NCBI GenBank assembly: GCA_033720735.1
Contig: JAWWBX010000287.1
Location: 1-5,707, forward strand
Length of the DNA: 5,707 nt
DNA from: B8-G4 sp033720735
GTDB lineage: Bacteria; Bacteroidota; Bacteroidia; Chitinophagales; Saprospiraceae
Reading direction: 5' to 3'
Each line of letters opens with the position of its first letter. The stretch's first letter is position 1. The notes under the pieces were generated by a model. The model was not told where the DNA came from. It saw only the letters and a list, made by a program, of their open reading frames with translations, and searched no databases. Shown piece after piece: positions 1-5,311 of the stretch. A program made the translations under genes and the position numbers.

Positions 1-103
1 GGCCACCATTTTTTATCTCCTTGCAGCATTCTTCGCCCCGAATAAAGGTTTGCTCGCCCGCTCTTTCGCACGCCGCAGCCAGCAACGCAAAGTCGAGATC
101 TAA
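1..103 (+). CDS. ABC-3 family metal (Mn/Zn/Fe) transporter permease, C-terminal end (partial at 5')
   Basis: Only the last 33 codons are in the window (frame beginning at base 2, TAA at 101-103). They read as the end of a hydrophobic segment (ATIFYLLAAFFAP) followed by NKGLLARSFARRSQQRKVEI. A final membrane helix, then a '(S/A)P(x)(x)GLL' turn and a basic cytoplasmic tail, is the usual end of ABC-3 permeases (ZnuB/MntB/TroC-D type), which form the inner-membrane channel for Mn2+, Zn2+ or Fe2+ import with a periplasmic binding protein and an ATPase. Family placement rests on this short tail and on the metal-sensing module that follows in the same frame, so it is likely but not certain. Substrate metal cannot be read. 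The basic tail looks like a linker into the downstream DtxR-like sequence, so the TAA may have split a longer fusion protein. Confidence 0.62.
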   Translation, partial: ATIFYLLAAFFAPNKGLLARSFARRSQQRKVEI

Positions 104-108
104 GATCT
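96..108 (+). repeat. AGATCT-A-AGATCT repeat containing the permease stop codon
   Basis: Two copies of the palindromic hexamer AGATCT (96-101 and 103-108) are separated by one A, and the TAA stop (101-103) lies across the join. The repeat is seen directly. Removing one 7-bp unit would shift the frame, so a simple tandem duplication does not restore the fusion; a single GAA-to-TAA change at base 101 would explain it better. No regulatory role is claimed. Confidence 0.5.
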
Positions 109-127
109 GCTCAAGCAGGCATTTAAA

Positions 128-733
128 TTGAACAAACGAGCCCAACTCACCATGGAAAGTCTGGCACAGGCGCTGGAACTGCCTGCCCGCAAAGTCAGGC
201 GCTATCTCCGCCAACTGGCCGAGGCCGGACTGATACGCATGCAGGGTGAATCCCTGTCGCTTACACCGGACGGACTGGCCCGGGCAACTGGCCTCGTGCG
301 CGCCCACCGGTTGTGGGAAACATACCTGACCGAAGAGGTCGGCCTGACGTCAGAGCAGATCCATGACGATGCCGAGCGCTTCGAACACTTGCTTACCGAA
401 GAACTGCTCGATGAAGTGGACCAACAACTCGGGTTCCCACGGGTAGACCCGCATGGCTCGCCAATCCCCGGCAAACACCATGCAGGGACAGCTGTCCTGG
501 CAGGCCTGAACGTCAATGAAGAGGCCCGCATCCTGGCCGATCAGCCTGATGCCGCCGTTTCTGCAGCGCTCTGGAAACTGAATCTCGATCCAAATGCACG
601 GATCCGGCTGATCGCGAAGGATGCGGAGCTGGTGACCATACAGGGGCCCGGGCAAACGGTCACTATCGACACACAACTGGCGTCACGGATTCACGTGCAG
701 CCGCTGGTTCACTCCTCCTCCGATCCCATCTGA
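128..733 (+). CDS. DtxR/MntR-family metal-dependent regulator module, apparently N-terminally truncated by an in-frame stop
   Basis: Translated from TTG 128, the 201-residue product has the rest of a winged helix (about residues 7-58), a dimerisation/metal-binding domain (about 59-115, ending in the family signature PHGSPIPG) and an SH3/FeoA-like C-terminal domain (about 125-195). Metal ligands are conserved with exact spacing: H60, E64, H79, E83, E86 and H87 match DtxR H79, E83, H98, C102, E105 and H106; Glu at the C102 position is as in Mn-type MntR. The family senses Mn2+ or Fe2+ and represses uptake genes. The start is uncertain. Helix 1 of the fold (DLLKQAFKL) lies upstream, in frame, directly after the permease TAA, so TTG 128 or ATG 152 would give a protein lacking it. 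TTG 128 has only a weak CAGG upstream. Either the module is normally fused to the permease and is now cut off, or it is made by reinitiation or readthrough. The 3' end overlaps rbfA on the other strand. Confidence 0.8.
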   Translation: MNKRAQLTMESLAQALELPARKVRRYLRQLAEAGLIRMQGESLSLTPDGLARATGLVRAHRLWETYLTEEVGLTSEQIHDDAERFEHLLTEELLDEVDQQLGFPRVDPHGSPIPGKHHAGTAVLAGLNVNEEARILADQPDAAVSAALWKLNLDPNARIRLIAKDAELVTIQGPGQTVTIDTQLASRIHVQPLVHSSSDPI

Positions 734-1083
734 TTGTCGGCGTGCAGCTTGTCAAACAGAGCATTGAGCCGGTACATTTCGTCCAGGGTGTCGTCGAGAT
801 AGAAATCGACATCGGGAATCCGCCGCACCTGTTTTCGGATGCGTGCGGCCAGTGCTTGCCGCAGACGCACCTTTTCTCCCTCCATCATCAGGACCAGGCT
901 TTGCTTGTCGTCCGTATTGTACACTGACAAATAGATCTTGGCCAGCCCCAGATCAGGGCTCATCTTGACGGCAGTGACTGTCACGAGGGCGTCCTCGAAG
1001 AGATATCTCCCCTCCTGCTGAAGGACCTGGCTGAAATGCCGCCTGATCAATTCTGCCACCTGTTGTTTTCGGAAAGAACCCAT
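709..1083 (-). CDS. rbfA: Ribosome-binding factor A (RbfA)
   Basis: The 124-residue product begins MGSFRKQQVAELIRRHFSQ, the usual RbfA opening helix, and continues through a type II KH-like domain: VTVTAVKMSPDLGLAKIYLS (about residues 34-53), then ARIRKQVRRIPDVDFYLDDT and the terminal helix DEMYRLNALFDKL. RbfA binds free 30S subunits and aids late maturation of 16S rRNA, notably in cold adaptation. The frame is open up to a TTG at 1137, but ATG 1083 is chosen because homology starts there and the upstream residues are not RbfA-like. No clear Shine-Dalgarno sequence precedes it. The gene stands alone, not in the common nusA-infB-rbfA-truB order. It is divergent from recG (71 bp between starts) and its 3' end overlaps the regulator gene by 25 bp. 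The C-terminus is acidic (GSEEE). Length matches the family. Confidence 0.93.
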   Translation of the reverse strand: MGSFRKQQVAELIRRHFSQVLQQEGRYLFEDALVTVTAVKMSPDLGLAKIYLSVYNTDDKQSLVLMMEGEKVRLRQALAARIRKQVRRIPDVDFYLDDTLDEMYRLNALFDKLHADNQMGSEEE

Positions 1084-1154
1084 GCCGCTGCGCGTTATGT
1101 CGGCGAAGGTATGAAGTCTGGCCCAACATCGACCCAAATCTTATCTTAGCCCGA
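1084..1154. promoter_or_regulatory. Divergent rbfA-recG intergenic region, presumed to hold both promoters
   Basis: This 71-bp spacer is the only non-coding sequence between two divergently read genes, so transcription of both probably starts in or near it. An AT-richer patch around 1136-1148 (AAATCTTATCTTA) contains TAAGAT on the minus strand, a possible -10 element for rbfA. I see no convincing -35 partner and no Shine-Dalgarno sequence for either gene. Promoter assignment is inference from layout. Confidence 0.35.
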
Positions 1155-3269
1155 ATGACATCTGCGTCGCGTTTCCTTGAAAGCCCGATCGAATACCTGA
1201 GAGGTGTCGGCCCCATCAAGGGAGAACTGCTGCGCAAGCAGGCAGACATCGGCACCTTCGAGGATCTGCTCTTTGACTTCCCGTTCCGATACATCGACCG
1301 CACGCAGTTTCACACAATCAAGGAGGCGCGGGAGGGCGACACCGTCCAGCTTGTCGGCCAGTTTGTCGAGCTCAAGGAGTCCGGGTTTCGCAACCGCAAG
1401 CGGCTCACCGGCACGTTTCAGGATGCCACCGGGTCAGTGGATGTGATCTGGTTTCGCAGCGTCAAATGGATCAAACAAAGCATCAAGCTCTTCGTCCCGT
1501 ACACCCTCTACGGACGCGTGACACGCTACCGCTCGCGCCTCAACATTGCGCATCCGGAACTGGAGGTCCACAGCAAGACGGCAAAGGGGCAACGCGCGGC
1601 GCTGGACCCTGTCTATCACAGCACGGAAAAATTGACCGCCAAGGGTCTCGACTCCCGCGGACGGCGCAAGCTGATCGAGAATCTGCTGGAGAAACTCCAC
1701 CCCTCCCATCTGCCCGAAAACCTGCCGGTCTATCTCGTCAGCAAAATGAAGTTTCACAACCGGTACCAGACATTGCGCGAGATCCACATGCCCACGTCGA
1801 TGGAGGCGAAGGACCAGGCGGTGCGCAGGATGAAATTTGAGGAGCTTTTCTTCAGCCAGTTGCAGTTGATCGCTGCCAAGCAGCAACGCCAGCAGAGCCT
1901 GCGCGGGGTGGTGTTTGAAACGGTCGGCGAGCACGTCCATGCCTTTTACGAGAAAAACCTGCCCTTCGAACTCACCGGGGCGCAGAAGCGGGTGATCCGC
2001 GAGATCCGCCGCGACCTGAAGTCGGGGGTACAGATGAACCGGCTGCTGCAGGGAGATGTCGGAAGTGGTAAAACCATCGTGGCAGTGATGACCATGCTCA
2101 TCGCGATCGACAACGGCTACCAGTGCTGCCTGCTCGCACCCACCGAGATCCTTGCCCAACAGCACTATCAGTCGATCCGCAAGTACCTCGACAATCTCGG
2201 CCTCCGGGTCGCCTTCCTCTCCGGGAGTATCAAGGGTGAGAAACGCAAGGCGGTCCTTTACGGCTTGCGGCGTGGCAATATCCATATCATTGTCGGGACG
2301 CACGCGATCCTCGAAGACCCCGTCAGGTTTTCGAAACTGGGGGTCGCCATCACCGACGAGCAGCACCGCTTTGGGGTGGAGCAGCGTGCCCGTCTCTGGC
2401 GCAAGGGCGGCGAGACACCCCCGCATATCCTGGTCATGACCGCCACACCCATTCCCCGTACGCTGGCCATGACCATTTACGGAGACCTCGACGTGAGCGT
2501 GATCGACGAATTGCCTCCGGGTCGCAAACCGGTCAAGACCATCCACCGCACGGAAGGCCACCGCCCGCAGGTGATCAATTTCCTGAAACAAGAGATCGCC
2601 CAGGGAAGGCAGGTGTTCATCATCTATCCGTTGATCGAGGAGTCGGAAAAACTCGACCTGGAAAACCTGCAACAAGGCTATGAAAAACTGCTGCAATGGT
2701 TTCCCCCGCCCGAGTATCAGATCAGCGTCGTACACGGCCGCATGAAGTCAGAGGCGAAGGAGTTTGAGATGAAGCGCTTCGTCCAGAAGAAGACGCACAT
2801 CATGGTCGCCACCACGGTGATCGAGGTCGGGGTGGACGTCCCCAACGCCTCGGTGATGGTGATCGAGAATGCCGAGCGCTTTGGCCTGTCGCAACTTCAT
2901 CAGTTGCGCGGCCGGGTGGGGCGCGGCGCCGAGCAATCTTACTGTATCCTCATGACCGGCAACAAAACCACCACGGATGCCCGCGAACGCATCAAGACGA
3001 TGGTCCGGACCAACAACGGGTTTGAGATCGCCGAAGCCGATCTGCGCCTGCGCGGACCGGGAGATGTGGCTGGCACCCGGCAGAGCGGAATCACACAGTT
3101 CCAGCTGGTCAACCTGGGGGAAGACACGCGCATTCTGCAGACGGCCCGAGCTATTGCCCATCGCATCCTCGAAGATGACCCGCAATTGGCCAAATCGATC
3201 AACAAGCCGCTGCGTGACTATCTGCTTTCGTCGCCCGCCCTGCTCAAGCAATGGCACCGGGTGGGATGA
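1155..3269 (+). CDS. recG: ATP-dependent DNA helicase RecG
   Basis: The 704-residue product is full length (E. coli RecG is 693). The N-terminal wedge/OB region opens with LRGVGPIKGELLRKQ (about residues 15-29), followed by LLFDFPFRYIDR. The helicase core has Walker A GDVGSGKT (300-307, lysine 306), APTEILAQQHY, GTHAILEDP, the RecG-type DEQH box (401-404, in DEQHRFGVEQR), TATPIPRTLAM, VATTVIEVGVDVPNA and motif VI QLRGRVGRG (583-591). The TRG region (about 623-645, ending GPGDVAGTRQSG) couples ATP hydrolysis to translocation. RecG is a cytoplasmic dsDNA translocase that regresses stalled forks and remodels Holliday junctions and R-loops. ATG 1155 is chosen because homology begins within 15 codons; no Shine-Dalgarno sequence lies upstream. 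No key residue is missing. A 433-codon open frame lies antisense within the gene but is a shadow. Confidence 0.98.
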   Translation: MTSASRFLESPIEYLRGVGPIKGELLRKQADIGTFEDLLFDFPFRYIDRTQFHTIKEAREGDTVQLVGQFVELKESGFRNRKRLTGTFQDATGSVDVIWFRSVKWIKQSIKLFVPYTLYGRVTRYRSRLNIAHPELEVHSKTAKGQRAALDPVYHSTEKLTAKGLDSRGRRKLIENLLEKLHPSHLPENLPVYLVSKMKFHNRYQTLREIHMPTSMEAKDQAVRRMKFEELFFSQLQLIAAKQQRQQSLRGVVFETVGEHVHAFYEKNLPFELTGAQKRVIREIRRDLKSGVQMNRLLQGDVGSGKTIVAVMTMLIAIDNGYQCCLLAPTEILAQQHYQSIRKYLDNLGLRVAFLSGSIKGEKRKAVLYGLRRGNIHIIVGTHAILEDPVRFSKLGVAITDEQHRFGVEQRARLWRKGGETPPHILVMTATPIPRTLAMTIYGDLDVSVIDELPPGRKPVKTIHRTEGHRPQVINFLKQEIAQGRQVFIIYPLIEESEKLDLENLQQGYEKLLQWFPPPEYQISVVHGRMKSEAKEFEMKRFVQKKTHIMVATTVIEVGVDVPNASVMVIENAERFGLSQLHQLRGRVGRGAEQSYCILMTGNKTTTDARERIKTMVRTNNGFEIAEADLRLRGPGDVAGTRQSGITQFQLVNLGEDTRILQTARAIAHRILEDDPQLAKSINKPLRDYLLSSPALLKQWHRVG

Positions 3270-3337
3270 TCGGCCCAGGATTTGGTCAGGGCAAAGCCTG
3301 CGTTCGTGTCTGCAGGATCGCCATCTGTAGAAAGATG

Positions 3338-3358
3338 TCCAGTGCTGGAATTATTTAC
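3338..3358 (+). terminator. Weak hairpin after recG, possible terminator
   Basis: TCCA-GTGC-TGGA (3338-3349) can fold into a 4-bp stem with a 4-nt loop and is followed by the AT-rich ATTATTTAC. It lies about 70 nt after the recG stop. The stem is short and the T-run interrupted, so intrinsic termination is only a possibility. Confidence 0.15.
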
Positions 3359-3364
3359 ACGTGA

Positions 3365-3385
3365 TTTGCCATTTTACAAGGCAAA
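3365..3385. repeat. Inverted repeat TTTGCC-N9-GGCAAA upstream of the coiled-coil gene
   Basis: A perfect 6-bp inverted repeat (3365-3370 and 3380-3385) with a 9-bp AT-rich centre lies 19-39 bp before the ATG at 3404. The centre-to-centre spacing of the arms is 15 bp. Size and position would suit an operator for a dimeric repressor or a small leader hairpin. No known regulator motif is recognised. Confidence 0.35.
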
Positions 3386-3403
3386 CAACGTAACAGGAAC
3401 ACT

Positions 3404-3727
3404 ATGCGCAGGAAATACAAGATGACCGGTTGTGCGCGCTTCTTTATTGCCATGATCATCCTCGCACCGCTGGCCTATCTCGGTGCGGCCTACTACAACG
3501 GCGAGGACGGAATCGAGAATATCAAGAACTTCCTCGGCATCGGTGCAGAATCGGGCAATATCGATGACGCCACCTACACCGGCACCGAAGAAGACCTCCA
3601 GAAGCAACTGAGGGACCAGAAAAGGACGATCGACCGCCTGACACGCGAGAATGAGGACCTCCGCGAGCGCCTCGAGGAGGCAGAGCAGGAACTCGAATCC
3701 CTGCGTGGTGAAAACGGTCAGGAATGA
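3404..3727 (+). CDS. Small inner-membrane protein with one N-terminal helix and a C-terminal coiled coil; function unknown
   Basis: I do not recognise this 107-residue protein by family. A basic N-terminus (R2, R3, K4, K6, R12) precedes one hydrophobic segment at about 13-31 (FFIAMIILAPLAYLGAAYY), so an N-in/C-out anchor or uncleaved signal is likely. A linker (32-60) rich in Gly, Asn and acidic residues leads into a coiled coil at about 62-102. Heptad positions fit without a break: a = L69, I76, N83, L90, L97; d = L65, Q72, L79, L86, A93, L100. Asn at a central 'a' position resembles two-stranded leucine zippers, so a parallel dimer is plausible. The C-terminus is acidic. ATG 3404 is supported by AGGA at 3395-3398, the best ribosome-binding site in the window. 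It lies between recG and serA on the same strand, but gaps of 134 and 92 bp argue against tight operon coupling. A scaffold role in the envelope is only a guess. Confidence 0.85.
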   Translation: MRRKYKMTGCARFFIAMIILAPLAYLGAAYYNGEDGIENIKNFLGIGAESGNIDDATYTGTEEDLQKQLRDQKRTIDRLTRENEDLRERLEEAEQELESLRGENGQE

Positions 3728-3755
3728 CCACCATCAAGGGGGTGTTCGGGTACAG

Positions 3756-3810
3756 ATCAGCCGGGAATCTCTGCAGCCTCTTCTAAAAATTAAGTACGTT
3801 TGCGGCTGAT
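3756..3810 (+). repeat. Inverted repeat in the serA leader (ATCAGCCG / CGGCTGAT)
   Basis: ATCAGCCG at 3756-3763 is exactly complementary to CGGCTGAT at 3803-3810, with 39 nt between. Two further pairs (AG/CT) can form across a one-base bulge. The right arm ends 9 nt before the serA ATG, in the zone a ribosome would occupy. If both arms lie in the transcript, the fold could limit initiation on serA; if not, this is a paired DNA site. No known riboswitch or leader class is recognised. Confidence 0.4.
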
Positions 3811-3819
3811 TCTAATCCT

Positions 3820-4788
3820 ATGTCAGCGAAAAGAATACTCGTCAACGACGGGATTCATCCCGAAGGGCGCAAAGCCCTGGAAGCTGCCGGTCACATTGTT
3901 GTAACCGAAAAGGTCGAGCAGGATCACCTGCCGGCAGAGTTGCCCAATTTTGACGCCATCGTGGTGCGCAGCGCCACCAAGATTCGGCAGGATCTCATCG
4001 ATCAATGTCCCAATCTCAAGTTGATCGCCCGTGGCGGTGTGGGCCTGGATAACATCGATGTGGAGTACGCCGAGGAGAAAGGCATTGCCGTGTACAACAC
4101 CCCGGCGGCCTCATCGCACTCCGTGGCAGAGCTGGTGTTTGCCCACGCGCTAAACATTGCCCGCTTCCTGCATCAGTCCAACCGCGAAATGCCTGTAGAA
4201 GGCAACAACAACTTCAAGGGACTCAAGAAAGCGTACTCGGCAGGGATCGAACTTTGCGGCAAGACCATCGGGATCGTCGGATTTGGCCGGATCGGTCAGG
4301 AGGTAGCGAGGATTGCGCTTGGGATGGGTATGCGCGTGCTGGCTGTTGATCCTATGATCGACAAGGCGCAGATCACGATCGAAACACCCGGGACGACGCA
4401 GATCCTGGAAGTGGACATCGAGACACGCGACCTCGAGTCCGTGCTCCCTGAGGTCGATATTCTCACCCTGCACGTGCCCTCGCAAAAGACGGCGCTCATC
4501 ACGAGCCGCGAGCTGGCACGGATGAAGCAGGGTGTGATTGTCATCAACGCCTCACGCGGCGGCATCATCGACGAAAACGATCTGATCGCCGCACTGGATT
4601 CCGGTCACGTCGCCGGCGCCGGGCTCGATGTCTTCGTGGGTGAACCAGAGCCCAGCCAACGTATCCTGCAGCATCCCAAGATCTCCCTGAGCCCGCACAT
4701 CGGTGCTTCGACCGACCGCGCACAAGCCAATATCGGCCTGGAGCTGGCGGAGAAGATCATCAATCATTTTAACGGGGCGACGCGGTAG
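3820..4788 (+). CDS. serA: D-3-phosphoglycerate dehydrogenase, short form without ACT domain
   Basis: The 322-residue product is a D-isomer-specific 2-hydroxyacid dehydrogenase. SerA oxidises 3-phosphoglycerate to 3-phosphohydroxypyruvate with NAD+, the first step of serine synthesis. Visible features: substrate-domain motifs VVRSATKIRQDLID (about 49-62) and IARGGVGLDNID (about 69-80); the Rossmann motif GFGRIG (154-159), with D177 after the second strand indicating NAD+ preference; and the catalytic set R246 (NASRGGIID), E275 (GEPEP) and H293 (SPHIGAST), spaced 29 and 18 residues apart as in human PHGDH. The chain ends soon after the catalytic domain, so the C-terminal ACT domain that gives serine feedback inhibition in E. 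coli SerA is absent. ATG 3820 matches the usual start (KRILVNDGIHPEG); no Shine-Dalgarno sequence is seen. serB and serC are not in the window. A related 2-hydroxyacid dehydrogenase activity cannot be excluded, but the substrate-site motifs favour SerA. Confidence 0.92.
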   Translation: MSAKRILVNDGIHPEGRKALEAAGHIVVTEKVEQDHLPAELPNFDAIVVRSATKIRQDLIDQCPNLKLIARGGVGLDNIDVEYAEEKGIAVYNTPAASSHSVAELVFAHALNIARFLHQSNREMPVEGNNNFKGLKKAYSAGIELCGKTIGIVGFGRIGQEVARIALGMGMRVLAVDPMIDKAQITIETPGTTQILEVDIETRDLESVLPEVDILTLHVPSQKTALITSRELARMKQGVIVINASRGGIIDENDLIAALDSGHVAGAGLDVFVGEPEPSQRILQHPKISLSPHIGASTDRAQANIGLELAEKIINHFNGATR

Positions 4789-4935
4789 GAAATCTCGTGC
4801 GTTGATTCAAAGTACCGCTTGGGTTAACGTTGTCGCAGCAGATTGTTGTAATCTGAATGCGAACCAATCCAGAACCACGGAATTGTTGGGTGGTACGGAC
4901 TCCATTACCAACGTCAAGCAAGAAATATTGAGATC
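4789..4935. other. Non-coding, AT-richer gap between serA and the hicA remnant
   Basis: No gene is supported here. Reading frames on both strands are partly open but resemble nothing I recognise. Small inverted repeats are present: CAGATT-GTTGT-AATCTG (4839-4855) and ACCAC (4874-4878)/GTGGT (4890-4894). Neither is followed by a T-run on the plus strand, so a serA terminator is not established. Composition is like the adjoining toxin-antitoxin remnant and unlike serA. Confidence 0.5.
4839..4855 (+). repeat. Short perfect hairpin downstream of serA
   Basis: CAGATT (4839-4844) and AATCTG (4850-4855) form a 6-bp stem around a GTTGT loop, 50 nt after the serA stop. Low G+C in the stem and lack of a following T-run make it a weak terminator candidate; it may simply stabilise the mRNA 3' end or be chance. 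Confidence 0.3.
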
Positions 4936-4949
4936 TTACTTAGTCTCAA
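4929..4949 (-). terminator. Possible terminator hairpin overlapping the hicA remnant stop
   Basis: On the minus strand, TTGAGA (4949-4944) and TCTCAA (4934-4929) form a perfect 6-bp stem with a 9-nt loop that includes the TAA of the hicA remnant, followed by TATTTCTT. The layout is like a weak intrinsic terminator for the hicBA transcript. The stem is AT-rich, so efficiency would be low. Confidence 0.25.
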
Positions 4950-5091
4950 GAAAATCGTCCGGACTGATTCCGGCTTGCTTTAAAATCGCCCGAAGCGTAC
5001 CCTCGGGGATATCATCAGTCTGAAAGACGACAGAGGTATATCGATTTAACTTCGGTGAGTACCCGATTTCATGACTTCCTGCAGCTTGTCG
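4936..5091 (-). pseudogene. hicA: HicA-type mRNA interferase toxin, C-terminal remnant lacking its start
   Basis: One frame off hicB, the minus strand reads 51 residues from 5091 to a TAA at 4938-4936. It begins RQAAGSHEIGYSPKLNRY and ends IPEGTLRAILKQAGISPDDFLETK. The GSH motif (the active-site His of HicA, codon 5073-5071) and the terminal TLRxILxQAGIS(x)(x)(D/E)FL helix are characteristic of HicA/YcfA toxins, small dsRBD-fold ribonucleases that cleave mRNA. The first 20-30 residues of a normal HicA, including its start, are missing. Upstream the frame runs into hicB codons (5092 onwards reads as non-HicA sequence), and no start codon with a ribosome-binding site is seen. The fragment overlaps the end of hicB by about 46 bp, whereas intact pairs normally lie end to end or overlap by only a few bases. 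It is therefore judged broken, probably by the same deletion that shortened hicB. Confidence 0.75.
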
Positions 5092-5243
5092 GCCACGTCC
5101 CGGGCGATCTCAAGTGTCTCGGTAATCGTACGACCTTGTGCCACGAATCCTTGAACATCTTCGGATGTCGCCAGGTAAACGCCCTCTGGTAGCTTCTCGA
5201 TACGAATCTGAATTGTTCCTTCCATGACACTGTCTTGTAACAT
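5046..5243 (-). pseudogene. hicB: HicB-like antitoxin with replaced C-terminus (likely truncated)
   Basis: The 65-residue frame matches the short HicB-type antitoxin core: IQIRIEKLPEGVYLATSEDV, then QGFVAQGRTITETLEIARDV, a partial RNase H-like fold that neutralises HicA. Similarity ends at about DKL; the last residues (QEVMKSGTHRS) are hicA-derived DNA read in the wrong frame, so the usual C-terminal stretch, normally some 20 residues more, is lost. Start choice: codon 1 (ATG, 5243) lacks a ribosome-binding site; the internal ATG at 5225 (MEGTIQIRI) fits the family start better and gives 59 residues. The gene is followed on its strand by the hicA remnant. It may still yield a folded but purposeless antitoxin. 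Base composition is lower in G+C than the flanking core genes, consistent with acquisition by transfer. Confidence 0.72.
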
Positions 5244-5255
5244 GCAAAGTATGCG

Positions 5256-5283
5256 TTTACAAAGAAAGTTCCGCTGAGATCAA
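5256..5283 (-). promoter_or_regulatory. Possible sigma70-type promoter for the hicBA remnant
   Basis: On the minus strand, TTGATC (5283-5278) and TGTAAA (5261-5256) are 16 bp apart, resembling -35 and -10 elements. The predicted transcript start (about 5249) is only a few bases before ATG 5243, giving about 24 nt of leader before the preferred ATG at 5225. Matches are partial, so this is tentative. Confidence 0.25.
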
Positions 5284-5311
5284 GGCACTTTAGGATTCAG
5301 TCTCCCCGGTT

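Noticed and set aside
1084..1137. Longer rbfA start at TTG 1137 (18 extra residues)
   Set aside because: The added residues do not resemble the RbfA N-terminus, while ATG 1083 gives the normal family start.
1434..2735. 433-codon open frame on the minus strand
   Set aside because: It lies wholly antisense to recG, whose motifs are all intact. The translation shows no recognisable domain; long antisense frames are common in G+C-rich genes.
2748..3257. 169-codon minus-strand frame
   Set aside because: Antisense to the recG C-terminal region, with no domain features of its own.
4801..4870. Possible integron attC-like site near GTTAAC
   Set aside because: The required core-site pattern at both ends is not met and there is no integrase or cassette array in the window.
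4703..5023. 106-codon plus-strand frame running from serA into the gap
   Set aside because: It starts inside serA in another frame, has no ribosome-binding site or recognisable domain, and is antisense to the hicA remnant at its 3' end.
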